64,000 bases of DNA from Desulfuromonadales bacterium. Its GTDB lineage: Bacteria > Desulfobacterota > Desulfuromonadia > Desulfuromonadales > JAGXHI01. Below the pieces are notes generated by a model. That model ran no database searches and was not told where the DNA came from. It saw only the letters and a program-made list of their open reading frames with translations. Every line of letters starts with the position of its first letter. The first letter of the stretch is position 1. The position numbers were made by a program, and so were the translations under genes. Below are positions 27,375 to 37,293 of this stretch, in pieces. The stretch lies in NCBI GenBank assembly GCA_024636295.1, contig JAGXHI010000051.1, positions 29,796-93,795 on the forward strand, written 5' to 3'.

Positions 27375-27824
27375 ATGCTGAAAGCCAAGGACATAATGAC
27401 ACGGAATATTCATTCCGTGACCCTCGATACTGCACTGGATGAGCTCGCCCGGCTATTTGTGAAGACGGGTGTCAGCGCCATGCCGGTACTCGACGATTCC
27501 GGAAACCTGGAGGGAATCGTTACCGAAACCGATCTTGTCGAGCAGGACAAACCTCTCCATATCCCCACGGTGATTTCCCTCTTCGATTGGGTTCTCTACC
27601 TGGAGAGTGAGAAAAATTTTCGCGAGGAAGTGGAGAAGATTACCGCCCGTAAAGTCGGCGAGATCTGTACGCGGGAAGTGGTCACCTGCACGTCCGAAAC
27701 TCCGGTCAGCGAAATTGCCGATATGATGGTGCAGAAGAAAGCTCATTTGATTCCGGTGGTGGAGGAGAAAAAAGTGATCGGTGTGGTAGCCCGGCTCGAT
27801 GTCATTCGAACGATGGGTCTGTAA
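27375..27824 (+). CDS. CBS-pair domain protein
   Basis: This 149-residue protein consists only of two CBS domains (about residues 5-60 and 88-147), with KAKDIMTRNIHSVTLDT at the start and a matching V-G-E-I-C-T-R-E-V-V at the start of the second. CBS pairs bind adenine nucleotides such as AMP, ATP or c-di-AMP and act as sensors. Its place downstream of cdaA makes c-di-AMP a possible ligand, but this is inference. It abuts tsaE with no gap. Confidence 0.9.
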   Translation: MLKAKDIMTRNIHSVTLDTALDELARLFVKTGVSAMPVLDDSGNLEGIVTETDLVEQDKPLHIPTVISLFDWVLYLESEKNFREEVEKITARKVGEICTREVVTCTSETPVSEIADMMVQKKAHLIPVVEEKKVIGVVARLDVIRTMGL

Positions 27825-28313
27825 GTGCCGGACTGGATTGTCACGACCCGCTCCCCCGAAGAAACCCGGCGCTTAGGGAATTTTCTCGGGCAGGCCGTCG
27901 AGCGTCCGGTGTTGTTTCTGCTCTCCGGCGATCTGGGCGCCGGAAAAACCTGCCTGGCCCAGGGGTTGGCGGGCGGACTGGATGTGCCGGAGGATGAGCC
28001 GGTGACCAGCCCCACCTATACTCTGATGAACCAGTACAAGGGACGCTTCGATCTTTTCCATTTTGATCTCTATCGCCTCTCCCAACCTGAGGATCTGTTA
28101 GACTTGGGTTTTGACGAATACGTCGGCGGGCCCGGCGTCGTGCTGGTGGAATGGGCCGACCGGTTTCCGGAAGTGCTCCAGGAAGGATTGCTGATCCGGA
28201 TGGATTGGGAAAGCGTTGACCGGCGACGGATCCGTTTTAAGGCATTGGACGAATCTCATGAGACCCTGCTGGAGCGACTGAAAAATCTTTGGGAAAAGGG
28301 GGAAGGATCATGA
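27825..28313 (+). CDS. tsaE: tRNA t6A37 biosynthesis ATPase TsaE
   Basis: This 162-residue P-loop ATPase (GDLGAGKTCLAQGLAG, about residues 34-49) works with TsaB and TsaD to form threonylcarbamoyl-A37 in ANN-decoding tRNAs. TSPTY (switch-like) and FDLYRL, VEWADRF follow as in the family. The start is GTG, directly after the stop of the CBS gene, and the end overlaps lpdA by 4 nt. tsaB and tsaD are not in the window. Confidence 0.94.
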   Translation: MPDWIVTTRSPEETRRLGNFLGQAVERPVLFLLSGDLGAGKTCLAQGLAGGLDVPEDEPVTSPTYTLMNQYKGRFDLFHFDLYRLSQPEDLLDLGFDEYVGGPGVVLVEWADRFPEVLQEGLLIRMDWESVDRRRIRFKALDESHETLLERLKNLWEKGEGS

Positions 28314-29734
28314 CTGAGTTCGATATTGCCGTTATTGGAGGCGGACCTGGTGGATATGTTGCGGCGATTCGAGCCGCCCAGAAGGGAGCCTGCGTCTGTC
28401 TGGTGGAAAGGGACAGGGTGGGAGGGACATGTCTGAACCGGGGATGCATTCCCACAAAAGCGCTGTTCAGTACGGCCCATCTGTTAAAGAGAATGCAAAA
28501 CGCGGATCAGCACGGCATCAGTGCCGAGGGGCTTCAGCTCGATTATGCCCGGACCGCGGAGCGAAAAGATGAAGTGGTCCACAAGCTGGTGACAGGGGTG
28601 GAGCAGCTCCTCAAGGGCAACGGAGTGGAGGTGTTCCGCGGTCAGGCCTCTCTGGAGGGAGAGGGGAAGATCCGCATCCGTCGCGAGGGTGTGACCGGGC
28701 ACATCCGGGCCAAAAAGATCATCCTGGCCACTGGTTCGACGGCGGCCCGCCCCAAGGCCCTTCCCATTGATGGGAAAAATGTTTTGACCAGCACTGAAAT
28801 CCTTGCTATTAAGGAGCTTCCGGCCAGTCTTCTGGTCATCGGCGGCGGCTATATCGGCTGTGAATTCGCAAGCATTCTTTCCGCCCTCGGCTCCGAAGTC
28901 ACCATCGTGGAGCAACTCCCGGAAATTCTTGCCAAGAGCGACCGGAATGCGGTCAGGGAGGTGGAAAAGGCCCTTAAAGAACAGGGGGTTTCCATCCGCA
29001 CCGGAACGTCTGTAAAGAAACTGGAGGTGAAGGAGGGAAGTGTGACGGCACATCTCTCCGGCGGAGAAGAACTCACCACCGAAAAAGTGCTGGTTTCCGT
29101 GGGGCGGGTTCCGCATACCAAAGAACTGGGACTGGAAGAGGCCGGGGTGGAACTGGACGAAAATGGCGCCATCAAGGTCGACGAGGGAATGAGAACATCC
29201 CGCGAGGGGATTTTCGCCATCGGCGACGTAACAAATATCATTCAGCTTGCCCATGTGGCCTCCTACCAGGGAGATATTGCCGTCACCAATGCTCTGGGAG
29301 GCGATGCGAAAGCCGATTATCGCGTGGTTCCAAGCACTATTTTTACCTTGCCCGAAATCGCGCAGGTGGGATTTACCGAGCAGGAATGCAAGGAGCGGGA
29401 CATCGCCGCTGTTACCGGGCGTTTTTCCTATCAGGCATCAAGCAAGGCTTTGTGCGACGGAGAGCCCAGGGGACTGGTGAAAATCGTGTCTGAGAAGGAC
29501 GGCGGGAAAATACTCGGAGCCACAATTGTCGGAGAGGAGGCTTCCAACCTGATCGCAGAGGTGGCGGCCGCCATGCAGAAGGAAATGACGGCAGCGGATC
29601 TCGGTGAACTTATCCACTCTCATCCCACACTTCCGGAGATGATCAAGGAAGCCGCCGAGGACACGGTTGGTCTGGCCGTACACAAGGTAGGCCGCCGCTC
29701 CCGACAGGATGGACCCGCGGCAAAGAAACAATAG
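28310..29734 (+). CDS. lpdA: Dihydrolipoyl dehydrogenase
   Basis: This 474-residue flavoprotein is the E3 subunit of 2-oxoacid dehydrogenase or glycine cleavage complexes. FAD motif GGGPGGYVAAI (about residues 9-19), redox disulfide GGTCLNRGCIPTK (Cys about 41 and 46), NAD motif GGGYIGCEFA (about 181), and the interface HSHPTLPEM (His-Glu catalytic dyad) near the end. It starts at ATG 28310 inside the ATGA overlap with tsaE; the SD AAGGA is inside tsaE. No E1/E2 genes are nearby, so the partner complex is unknown. Confidence 0.95.
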   Translation: MTEFDIAVIGGGPGGYVAAIRAAQKGACVCLVERDRVGGTCLNRGCIPTKALFSTAHLLKRMQNADQHGISAEGLQLDYARTAERKDEVVHKLVTGVEQLLKGNGVEVFRGQASLEGEGKIRIRREGVTGHIRAKKIILATGSTAARPKALPIDGKNVLTSTEILAIKELPASLLVIGGGYIGCEFASILSALGSEVTIVEQLPEILAKSDRNAVREVEKALKEQGVSIRTGTSVKKLEVKEGSVTAHLSGGEELTTEKVLVSVGRVPHTKELGLEEAGVELDENGAIKVDEGMRTSREGIFAIGDVTNIIQLAHVASYQGDIAVTNALGGDAKADYRVVPSTIFTLPEIAQVGFTEQECKERDIAAVTGRFSYQASSKALCDGEPRGLVKIVSEKDGGKILGATIVGEEASNLIAEVAAAMQKEMTAADLGELIHSHPTLPEMIKEAAEDTVGLAVHKVGRRSRQDGPAAKKQ

Positions 29735-29779
29735 AGGCCGTATCATGACGGCCGTTCCATAAAAGGAGGAAGGGAAAAC

Positions 29780-31012
29780 ATGGCCCTTGTTGTGCAGAAA
29801 TATGGCGGTACGTCAATGGGCTCCATTGAGCGGATTCAGAATGTTGCCCGCCGGGTCGCGAAAACTTACGATGACGGCAACGACGTGGTGGTGATCGTTT
29901 CGGCCATGGCGGGCGAAACGAACAAGCTGGTGGCGCTAGCAAATGAAATGTGCGAATTTCCCAGCGAGCGTGAATACGACGTGCTGGTAGCCGCCGGAGA
30001 GCAGGTGAGCATCGCCCTTCTTTCCATGGGCCTGCAGTCCATGGGCTACAAGGCGAAGAGCTACCTCGGACATCAGATCCCCATCTACACGGACAATGCC
30101 TTTTCCAAGGCTCGCATCGAGGAGATCGAGGACAAGAAGATCCGCGAGGATCTCAAAAACGGCACGATCATCGTGGTTGCGGGATTCCAGGGAGTGGACC
30201 GGGAAGGCAACGTGACCACCATGGGGCGGGGCGGCTCCGATACTTCGGCCGTGGCCGTGGCGGCGGCACTCAAGGCTGACGTCTGCGAGATCTACACTGA
30301 CGTGGACGGCGTTTACACCACCGACCCGCGCATCGTGCCCGAGGCGTCCAAGATCGAAAAAATTTCCTACGATGAAATGCTGGAGATGGCCTCTCTCGGG
30401 GCCAAGGTGCTGCAGATCCGCTCCGTGGAGTTTGCGAAAAAATACGGCGTGGTGGTCCATGTCCGATCGAGTTTCAACGATAATCCAGGTACGCTGGTGA
30501 TGAAGGAGGATGCCGATATGGAAACCGTTCTGGTTTCGGGGATTACCTACAACAAGGATGAAGCCAAAATTTCGATGATGCGAGTGCCCGACAAGCCCGG
30601 AATCGCGTCGCAGCTCTTCTCGCCCCTGACGGAGGCGAACATCACCGTCGATATGATCATTCAGAATGTGTCCAACGAGGGATACACGGATATGACTTTC
30701 ACTGTGCCTCGGACCGATTTCAAGAAAGCCCTGAAAATCGTCCAGGACACCGCCGGCAAGATCGGCGCCGGGGGCGTCATCAGCGATGAAAGCATCGCCA
30801 AGGTCTCCATCGTCGGGGTCGGCATGCGCTCCCATTCGGGAATCGCCAGCAAGATGTTCCAGACCCTTTCTCAGGAGGGGATCAATATCCAGATGATCTC
30901 CACCAGCGAGATCAAGGTTTCCTGCGTCATCAGCGCCAAGTACACCGAACTTGCCGTGCGCGTTCTGCATGAAGCTTTCGGACTCTCCGCTGGAGATGCC
31001 AAGGCCGAATAA
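29780..31012 (+). CDS. lysC: Aspartate kinase
   Basis: This 410-residue enzyme phosphorylates aspartate, the first step to lysine, threonine and methionine. Kinase motifs are [11 protein letters not shown] and [20 protein letters not shown]; two ACT domains follow (about residues 265-340 and 345-405). The length matches the LysC alpha form with tandem ACT, usually feedback-inhibited by lysine and/or threonine. SD AAAGGAGGAAGG. The 45 nt before it are too short for a lysine riboswitch. cimA follows after 59 nt. Confidence 0.96.
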   Translation: MALVVQKYGGTSMGSIERIQNVARRVAKTYDDGNDVVVIVSAMAGETNKLVALANEMCEFPSEREYDVLVAAGEQVSIALLSMGLQSMGYKAKSYLGHQIPIYTDNAFSKARIEEIEDKKIREDLKNGTIIVVAGFQGVDREGNVTTMGRGGSDTSAVAVAAALKADVCEIYTDVDGVYTTDPRIVPEASKIEKISYDEMLEMASLGAKVLQIRSVEFAKKYGVVVHVRSSFNDNPGTLVMKEDADMETVLVSGITYNKDEAKISMMRVPDKPGIASQLFSPLTEANITVDMIIQNVSNEGYTDMTFTVPRTDFKKALKIVQDTAGKIGAGGVISDESIAKVSIVGVGMRSHSGIASKMFQTLSQEGINIQMISTSEIKVSCVISAKYTELAVRVLHEAFGLSAGDAKAE

Positions 31013-31071
31013 ACAGCGGTCTTCGCACGGAACAGTTACGTCGTTTCGAAGGAAGCCGAGCAAGGATAATC

Positions 31072-32652
31072 ATGAGTTCGATTCGTTTTTACGACACCAC
31101 TCTACGGGATGGAACCCAGGGTGAAGACGTCTCTTTTCTGGTGTCGGATAAAATCAGGATTGCCCACGCCCTGGACGAATTGGGCATCGATTACATCGAA
31201 GGGGGCTGGCCCGGTTCCAATCCCAAGGACATCGCCTTTTTCAGAGACATCAAGAAATCTCCTCTGAATAAGGCCAAGGTCACAGCTTTCGGATCGACCC
31301 GCCGGGCTGGAGTCACTCCGGAGAAGGACGCCAATATCCGCACGCTGATTCAGGCGGGGCCGGATGCGGCCGCCATTTTCGGAAAAACATGGGATTTCCA
31401 TGTGCGCGAGGCACTGCGCATCAGTCTCGAGGAGAACCTCGAGCTCATTTATGATTCGCTCCATTTCCTCAAGCAGAACATCGGCGAAGTCATCTACGAT
31501 GCCGAGCATTTTTTCGACGGATACAAAGCCGACCCCGGTTATGCCCTCAGAACCCTGCAGGCGGCAAGGGATGCCGATGTCGACTGCATCGTTCTCTGCG
31601 ACACCAACGGCGGCACCCTGCCCCAGGAGTTCCCGGCGATTCTTTCCGAAGTGAAAAAAGCCGTGCCCGGAGCAACCCTTGGAATCCATACCCACAATGA
31701 CAGCGAATGCGCCGTGGCGAATACCCTTGTTGCGGTGGAACACGGCGCAACCCATGTACAGGGGACGATCAACGGCTTCGGCGAACGGTGCGGCAACGCC
31801 AATCTCTGCTCCATCATCCCCTCCCTGCAGTTGAAGATGGGAAGGGAATGCCTGTCGGATGAACAGCTCCGGCTCCTGCGCCAGGTTTCCCGCTATGTCT
31901 ACGAACTGGCGAATATTGTTCCGAATAAGCATCAGGCTTTCGTCGGCAATTCCGCATTCGCCCACAAGGGAGGCGTTCATGTCTCCGCCATTCAGCGCCA
32001 TCCCGAAACCTATGAACATATACGCCCCGAACGGGTGGGGAACACGACCCGGGTTCTGGTCTCCGATCTCTCCGGGCGCTCCAACATTCTGGTCAAGGCT
32101 GAACAGTTCAATATCAACCTGGACAGCAAGGATCCGGTCACTATGGAGATCCTCGAGGAGATCAAAGATCTGGAGAACAAGGGCTATCAGTTCGAAGGCG
32201 CCGAGGCCTCCTTTGAACTGCTCATGCGGCGCGCCATGGGAAAAATGAAACATTTCTTTTCCGTGATCGGATTTCGGGTCATCGATACGAAGCGCCATGA
32301 AGATGAGAAAACTTTCTCCGAGGCTACCGTTCAGGTCAAGGTGGGAGGCAAAATCGAGCATACCGCCGCGGAAGGGAGTGGCCCGGTCAATGCTCTGGAC
32401 AACGCTTTGCGAAAGGCCCTGGAAAACTTTTATCCACAGCTGAAAGAGATGAAACTGATGGACTACAAGGTCCGGGTTCTGTCCGCCGGTCGGGGGACAG
32501 CTTCAGGGACCCGGGTGCTGGTTGAATCCGGAGACAAGTCCTCCCGGTGGGGAACGGTGGGAGTGAGCGACAATATCATTGACGCCTCCTACCACGCCCT
32601 CGTGGATGCCTTTGTTTACAAACTATTGAAAGATGAGGAGCATCTGGATTGA
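31072..32652 (+). CDS. cimA: (R)-citramalate synthase
   Basis: This 526-residue LeuA-like enzyme condenses pyruvate and acetyl-CoA, opening the threonine-independent route to isoleucine that is typical of Geobacter relatives. [13 protein letters not shown] gives the catalytic R-D; the metal-binding [12 protein letters not shown] (HxH) follows; [12 protein letters not shown] is typical of CimA rather than LeuA. The C-terminal LeuA-type regulatory domain (about residues 390-520) allows feedback by isoleucine. It overlaps the next gene by 4 nt. Confidence 0.93.
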   Translation: MSSIRFYDTTLRDGTQGEDVSFLVSDKIRIAHALDELGIDYIEGGWPGSNPKDIAFFRDIKKSPLNKAKVTAFGSTRRAGVTPEKDANIRTLIQAGPDAAAIFGKTWDFHVREALRISLEENLELIYDSLHFLKQNIGEVIYDAEHFFDGYKADPGYALRTLQAARDADVDCIVLCDTNGGTLPQEFPAILSEVKKAVPGATLGIHTHNDSECAVANTLVAVEHGATHVQGTINGFGERCGNANLCSIIPSLQLKMGRECLSDEQLRLLRQVSRYVYELANIVPNKHQAFVGNSAFAHKGGVHVSAIQRHPETYEHIRPERVGNTTRVLVSDLSGRSNILVKAEQFNINLDSKDPVTMEILEEIKDLENKGYQFEGAEASFELLMRRAMGKMKHFFSVIGFRVIDTKRHEDEKTFSEATVQVKVGGKIEHTAAEGSGPVNALDNALRKALENFYPQLKEMKLMDYKVRVLSAGRGTASGTRVLVESGDKSSRWGTVGVSDNIIDASYHALVDAFVYKLLKDEEHLD

Positions 32653-33203
32653 CCTCATACCGCGGGACGGTTCTTCTGGTCGTCCTTCTGCTCGTTCTGC
32701 TCGCATGGAATTCTGGCCGTGTGTTTCTCCCCGAAGGGGAGGGGCTCCCGGCCTTTTTCGTGGAGAAAAAAAGCAAAATGATCTGGATTGAACTGGGAGA
32801 GGGCTTTTCCGCTCGTGGAGCCCATCAATTTTATGACGAAACGGCTCTGGAAGACGTCATGAAAATGACGCCTCATTTCGGCCTCTTCATGGATGGCTCC
32901 GTCGCTCCCCTGAGTTCCGGGGAGGCGCTGGAGATCCGCCTCGATGCATCGGGAAAGGCCGTGCTGATCAGGGATTGGATGCCCGCATCCCGAAGAATAG
33001 CTTTGGGGGTCGCCCTTCATCCGGATACTATGACCCGGGAAGACTGGGAGGATCTCCCTGGAATAGGTCCCCATCTGGCGGAAATGATCGAATTGGACCG
33101 TCATAAAAATGACGAATTTCGATCCTATCCGAACCTGAAAAGGGTCCGGGGAATCGGAGAGAAGCGGCTTGAACATTGGCGTGAATTTTTTATGCATCAC
33201 TAA
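32649..33203 (+). CDS. Membrane-anchored helix-hairpin-helix protein (ComEA-like)
   Basis: This 184-residue protein has one N-terminal membrane helix (about residues 6-20), a short beta-rich middle (about 45-115) and a C-terminal ComEA-like HhH pair. The first hairpin is [17 protein letters not shown], the second [12 protein letters not shown]. Its start is TTG at 32649 in a 4-nt overlap with cimA. ComEA proteins bind incoming DNA in the periplasm; the different middle domain and lack of other competence genes leave the role open. Confidence 0.75.
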   Translation: MTSYRGTVLLVVLLLVLLAWNSGRVFLPEGEGLPAFFVEKKSKMIWIELGEGFSARGAHQFYDETALEDVMKMTPHFGLFMDGSVAPLSSGEALEIRLDASGKAVLIRDWMPASRRIALGVALHPDTMTREDWEDLPGIGPHLAEMIELDRHKNDEFRSYPNLKRVRGIGEKRLEHWREFFMHH

Positions 33204-33367
33204 GTCCCCGAAAGTAATTGCGAAAAACAGATTGTGAAATTTTACTTCTGAATTTTCTCCCATTGGAACGATTGCTGGCACAGCTCGTGTAATGTGAACA
33301 GAGAAACATCAACGAGCGATACCGACAATCGGACACCATATTTTCAGGCAAAAAAGGGGGTAAATTC

Positions 33368-33523
33368 ATGAAATGTCCTAAGTGCAAAGGCAGAATGTAC
33401 GCCGAGAAATTCTACGACTTCGTGCGCGCCTTCGATGCGTGGAAATGCTGCTCCTGTGGCGAAGTGCTCGATCCAACCATCATTGCCAACCGCGCGCGCA
33501 ACCAGAACGTCTTTATCGGTTGA
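33368..33523 (+). CDS. Small zinc-ribbon protein (51 aa)
   Basis: A 51-residue ORF begins MKCPKCKGRMYAEKFYDF, continues through WKCCSCGEV and ends NQNVFIG. Two CxxC knuckles (CPKC and CSCG/CCSC) form a likely zinc ribbon. An AAAAAGGGGG purine tract lies 7 nt before the ATG, and a strong terminator follows the stop by 40 nt, which together support a real monocistronic gene. Similar short ribbons are frequent in Geobacter-type genomes; function unknown. Confidence 0.75.
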   Translation: MKCPKCKGRMYAEKFYDFVRAFDAWKCCSCGEVLDPTIIANRARNQNVFIG

Positions 33524-33563
33524 CCCGGAACAGGGTTTAACATTCGAATCCCAGATTTGGCAA

Positions 33564-33590
33564 GGGGGCCGTCCGCAAGGACGGCCCCTT
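33564..33590 (+). terminator. Terminator after zinc-ribbon gene
   Basis: GGGGCCGTCC pairs with GGACGGCCCC around the loop GCAA, followed by TTCGC; the T-run is weak but the stem is very strong. Confidence 0.7.
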
Positions 33591-33657
33591 CGCATTGGAC
33601 GCCGGCTGCAGATTCATTCGCATTGTGGGAAACTCCCGATTCGGATAAGATACAACC

Positions 33658-35382
33658 ATGTCTCGAAGGCTCCTCGAAAAAGCCCGCTTCCGGCTGGCCG
33701 CAGAATCGGGCGAAACCTCGCGTCCCTGGGGCGGCAGGTTATCGGTTGCCTTGGTCTATCCCAATTTCTATCGTCACGCCATGAGCAATCTTGGCTATCA
33801 GTCCGTTCATCACCTGATCAACTCCCGGGAGAAGGCCCTCTGCGAGCGCTTTTTTCTCCCGGACCCGGATGATCTGGAAGAGCATCGCCGCACCCGCACT
33901 CCTCTCTTCTCCCTTGAATCAGGTAGACTCCTTACGGATTTTGACCTGATCGCCTTTTCCATCTCTTTCGAGAACGATTACCTCCACCTGCCTGTCCTCT
34001 TTGATCTCGCACGCATTCCTCTCTTTTCCTCCGAGAGGGGAGAGGAGCATCCCCTGATTCTCTGCGGAGGAGTCTGCGCGTTTCTCAACCCCGAACCTCT
34101 TGCCGACATCATGGATTTTTTTGCCGTTGGAGAGGCCGAGGCCATTCTTCCCGATCTGCTCGACGAACTCCATCGCTGGAAAGGTTCCAGGTACGACCTT
34201 TTGGAGAACCTTGCACTTTTCCCCGGTATATACGTGCCGTCGCTGTATTCGGTTGGATACGCGGAAGATGGGACCGTGGATCGATATCAATCTCGTGAAG
34301 GAGCGCCTTCCCGGGTGAGAAGGCAGTGGGTTTCCGATCTGAATCCGACGGAAAGCCGGACCTTTATCCGCACTCCCGAAGCGGAATTCTCGGGCATGTT
34401 CCTGACCGAGCTTTCCCGGGGATGCTCACGAGGGTGCCGCTTCTGCGCTGCGGGATTTCTCTACCTTCCTCCCCGGGAGAGGGAAATGAATGTCCTTCTG
34501 GAGCAGATGGAAGAGGGGCTGGATCGCGGTGAAAAAATCGGATTGGTGGGGGCGGCCGTCTCCGATTATTCACAGTCTCGCGAATTGAACCGCGAAATTC
34601 TCAATCGAGGCGGGACCCTCTCGCCCGCCAGCCTCCGGATCGATTCGCTGACCTGTGAGGAGGTCGAGACCCTGAGGAAGTCGGAGCATCGCACGGTTTC
34701 CCTTGCGCCGGAGGCCGGCAGTCAGCGGTTGCGCGATCTGATCAACAAGGGACTGTCGGAGGATCAGATTCTCGAAGCGGTCCGTCTGCTCGGCGAAGGG
34801 GGAATCCCGAATCTGAAGCTGTATTTTCTGATCGGACTTCCCACCGAAGAGCAGAGAGACCTGGAGGAAATGCTTGAGTTGGTAAAGAAAACCAGGGAGA
34901 TCTGGCGTGAGGAAGGACGGAAGAAGGGCCGATTGGGGAAATTGACGCTTTCCGTGAATCCCTTCATTCCCAAGCCTTTTACGCCCCTGCAATGGGCATC
35001 CATGGAAAAGGAGAGCCGATTGAAGGAGAAGATCCGCCGCCTCCGTTCCGCCGTGGCGCGCCTGCCCAACACGGAAATGATCGCCGAATCTCCCAGAGAG
35101 GCGACCCTTCAGGCCTTTTTCTCGCGGGGGGATCGCCGAACTGCACGCATTCTTCCCAACCTTTCCTCCGGAACCAATCTGAAAGCCGCCTGTCGCGAGA
35201 CTGGCCTCGATCCTGATTTCTATACAACCCGGGAGAGGGGACCATGTGAAACTTTCCCCTGGGAAATCCTGGACAGCGGAGTCCCCAGAGATTACCTTTG
35301 GAAGGAATACAAGAGAGCCCTGGAGGGGAAATCGACGCCCCGATGCACTCCGGAATGCCGTCGATGCGGCATCTGTGGGTGA
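33658..35382 (+). CDS. B12-binding-type radical SAM protein (TIGR03960-like)
   Basis: This protein of 574 residues has an N-terminal cobalamin-binding-like region (VALVYPNFYRHAMSNLGYQSVHHLI and a Rossmann-type stretch to about residue 200) and a radical SAM domain with CSRGCRFC (CxxxCxxC, Cys about 258, 262, 265). A C-terminal extension contains four more Cys (CTPECRRCGICG). It belongs to the uncharacterised family widespread in Desulfuromonadales. The reaction is unknown. It starts at an ATG with a poor SD and ends about 100 nt before tpx. Confidence 0.88.
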   Translation: MSRRLLEKARFRLAAESGETSRPWGGRLSVALVYPNFYRHAMSNLGYQSVHHLINSREKALCERFFLPDPDDLEEHRRTRTPLFSLESGRLLTDFDLIAFSISFENDYLHLPVLFDLARIPLFSSERGEEHPLILCGGVCAFLNPEPLADIMDFFAVGEAEAILPDLLDELHRWKGSRYDLLENLALFPGIYVPSLYSVGYAEDGTVDRYQSREGAPSRVRRQWVSDLNPTESRTFIRTPEAEFSGMFLTELSRGCSRGCRFCAAGFLYLPPREREMNVLLEQMEEGLDRGEKIGLVGAAVSDYSQSRELNREILNRGGTLSPASLRIDSLTCEEVETLRKSEHRTVSLAPEAGSQRLRDLINKGLSEDQILEAVRLLGEGGIPNLKLYFLIGLPTEEQRDLEEMLELVKKTREIWREEGRKKGRLGKLTLSVNPFIPKPFTPLQWASMEKESRLKEKIRRLRSAVARLPNTEMIAESPREATLQAFFSRGDRRTARILPNLSSGTNLKAACRETGLDPDFYTTRERGPCETFPWEILDSGVPRDYLWKEYKRALEGKSTPRCTPECRRCGICG

Positions 35383-35409
35383 ATGCCACTTCAGTTCTGG
35401 TCTGTCCAC

Positions 35410-35437
35410 TTGACAGACGGCCGCCTGCGGCTAGAAT
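35410..35437 (+). promoter_or_regulatory. Promoter of thiol peroxidase gene
   Basis: TTGACA and TAGAAT are separated by 16 bp, about 43 bp before the tpx start codon. Confidence 0.7.
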
Positions 35438-35479
35438 TGTGACCGTTGCGATAATAATTCACCAGAGGAGGATAACAGG

Positions 35480-36001
35480 ATGAAATCCAGAGAAAAGGCT
35501 GGTGCGGTCACCTTCAAAGGCAAACCCATGACCCTCCTGGGCGAGGATGTTCTAGTGGGGAGTGAAGCGCCCGATTTTCAAGTCGTTGATACCGATCTGA
35601 AACCCGTTACATTGAAGGATACAGCTGGAAAGGTTCGGCTCATCACCGTCGTTCCTTCCCTTGATACCGGCGTCTGCGACAAGATGACCCGCACCTTCAA
35701 CGAAAAGGCCGCTCAGTTCCCCGACAACGTGGAGATCTATACGGTGAGTATGGATCTGCCTTTCGCTCAGAAGCGCTGGTGCGGCAATGCGGGCATCGAA
35801 AAGGTCAAGACCCTGTCGGATTATCAGGACCGTTCCTTCGGCTTGAATTACGGCGTTCTGATCAAGGAGCTCAAGCTGCTGGCGCGTTCCGTGTTTGTGA
35901 TCGATCCGCAGGACAAAGTCGCCTATCGGGAGATCGTTCCCGAAGTCACTGACGAACCGGATTACGAAGCTGCGCTGGCGCAGGTGAAGAAGCTGATCTG
36001 A
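35480..36001 (+). CDS. tpx: Thiol peroxidase (atypical 2-Cys peroxiredoxin)
   Basis: This 173-residue protein reduces lipid and hydrogen peroxides using thioredoxin. The peroxidatic Cys lies in PSLDTGVCDKMTR (about residue 65), the resolving Cys in KRWCGNAGIE (about 99), both encoded as TGC and not as UGA. Strong SD GAGGAGG, own promoter and own terminator make it a single-gene unit, as expected for a stress enzyme in a largely anaerobic lineage. Confidence 0.96.
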   Translation: MKSREKAGAVTFKGKPMTLLGEDVLVGSEAPDFQVVDTDLKPVTLKDTAGKVRLITVVPSLDTGVCDKMTRTFNEKAAQFPDNVEIYTVSMDLPFAQKRWCGNAGIEKVKTLSDYQDRSFGLNYGVLIKELKLLARSVFVIDPQDKVAYREIVPEVTDEPDYEAALAQVKKLI

Positions 36002-36027
36002 ACCGTAGGGAAATTCACCAACGAACC

Positions 36028-36066
36028 AAGGAAAAAGCTCCGGTGAAATCCGGGGCTTTTTCCTTG
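36028..36066 (+). terminator. Terminator of tpx
   Basis: AAGGAAAAAGC ... CCGG pairs with CCGG ... GCTTTTTCCTT, with a TGAAAT loop and one bulge. The structure is symmetric and could also act for the opposite strand. Confidence 0.85.
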
Positions 36067-36169
36067 TGGTGAACGGAAAAAGCCACAGCGAAGAAAAGAG
36101 GGAGATTTCCGGGGAGCATCGAGAAGGATATGGAAAATCCTCGCAGCAAGGCCACGGTTGCCGAAACTC

Positions 36170-36655
36170 TCAACAGGGACGTCGCCGGATAAGATACGTT
36201 TGTACACCCTCGAAAACCAGGATTGAATCCTGGTTGTGGACTGTGGCCTTGACCACAACCACACCCGTCGTCCTTTGCGGGCGCAACTCCGTAATTTCGA
36301 GAACCGGGTAGAGCGTATCGCCACAATAAACGGGAGCCAGAAACCGCCCGCTCACATCCAGGAAGGCTACCAGTGCGTCCCCGAAAATGTGGGCCAGTTG
36401 CCCCGCGCCCGCCGCGGCCTGAATCATAACCTGCATGCCGTGGGCCAGCAGATCGCGGTGCCCGCGGGCATGACAGTAATGGCGGTCGTAATGGATCGGG
36501 TGATTGTCCCCCGAGGCCAGCTGAAAGGCGGCAAACAGGGCTTCGGTCATGGTCCTGGACGGAATCGGGTAGCGACCTCCCAGCTGCAGATCTTCAAAGA
36601 AGGAAGATTCGCAGACGGCATGCTTCGACGGATCGAATGCCTTTTCCTGTTCCAT
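36170..36655 (-). CDS. MaoC-like hotdog dehydratase
   Basis: This 161-residue protein has the (R)-hydratase motif ASGDNHPIHYD (catalytic Asp and His, about residues 49-58) and GHRDLLAHGMQVM. MaoC-type proteins hydrate enoyl-CoA or related thioesters. It starts at 36655 behind AAGGGG. It is read in the same direction as the cysteine hydrolase and selD genes. The substrate cannot be chosen from sequence. Confidence 0.85.
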   Translation of the reverse strand: MEQEKAFDPSKHAVCESSFFEDLQLGGRYPIPSRTMTEALFAAFQLASGDNHPIHYDRHYCHARGHRDLLAHGMQVMIQAAAGAGQLAHIFGDALVAFLDVSGRFLAPVYCGDTLYPVLEITELRPQRTTGVVVVKATVHNQDSILVFEGVQTYLIRRRPC

Positions 36656-36706
36656 AAATCAGTCCCCTTCACGTGGAGCAGTCGCCCGGCGCCAAATCGG
36701 ACAGGT

Positions 36707-37261
36707 TTATCGGTTCCCGGCGGATAGAATTTCCCCGGTCGAAAGGATTTTTGCATAAGGGGCGGAAAGGGCGGCCATAAAGGAGGCATGAACTTCCGAA
36801 GCTTTTATGGTTTTCCCCTTAAAGGTCAAATCCCTCGTTGCGCAGGCGTCTTCGGCGAGGGTACAGTCAAAGCCCAGATCAAAGGCGGCCCGGGTGGTTG
36901 CATCGATGCACATGTGGCTCATGGCGCCGCAGATGAGCAGGTTTTTGATGTCCGTTTTCTTCAGGATGTCCAGAAGTTCCGTATTGCGGAAGCTGTTCGG
37001 GAAATTTTTTATTACCACCGTGTCGCCTTCCCCGGGGGCGACCCTTTCATTGATTTCGGCGCCTTTCGTTTCCGGCAGGAAAAAGCCGGCGCCTGGACGG
37101 GCGGAGATATGGCGGATATAGATAATCGGTGAATTTTCTTTTCTGAATTGCTTCAGCAGCAGCTGCGCATTTTCAGCCGCTTTTTCCATCCCGACCAATT
37201 CCATCCTGCCGCCAGGGAAATAATCGTTTTGAATATCCACCAGAATGAGGCAATTCTTCAT
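36707..37261 (-). CDS. Isochorismatase-family cysteine hydrolase
   Basis: This 184-residue protein has the family triad: Asp in VDIQNDYF (about residue 9), Lys in VIKNFPNSF (about 84), and Cys in GAMSHMCIDAT (about 117). Homologues include nicotinamidases and other amidohydrolases; the usual zinc-site residues of PncA are not all evident, so a general hydrolase call is safer. SD AAGGAG lies 7 nt before ATG 37261. It lies 32 nt downstream of selD and is probably in the same transcript. Confidence 0.88.
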   Translation of the reverse strand: MKNCLILVDIQNDYFPGGRMELVGMEKAAENAQLLLKQFRKENSPIIYIRHISARPGAGFFLPETKGAEINERVAPGEGDTVVIKNFPNSFRNTELLDILKKTDIKNLLICGAMSHMCIDATTRAAFDLGFDCTLAEDACATRDLTFKGKTIKASEVHASFMAALSAPYAKILSTGEILSAGNR

Positions 37262-37293
37262 GTCTTATCTCCTTGATAATCGGTTGGATGCTT

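Noticed and set aside
29735..29779. Lysine riboswitch before lysC
   Set aside because: Only 45 nt are available and they hold just an SD site.
33533..33560. CATTCGAATCCC as a tRNA T-arm
   Set aside because: No acceptor or anticodon arms match; it is just upstream sequence of a terminator.
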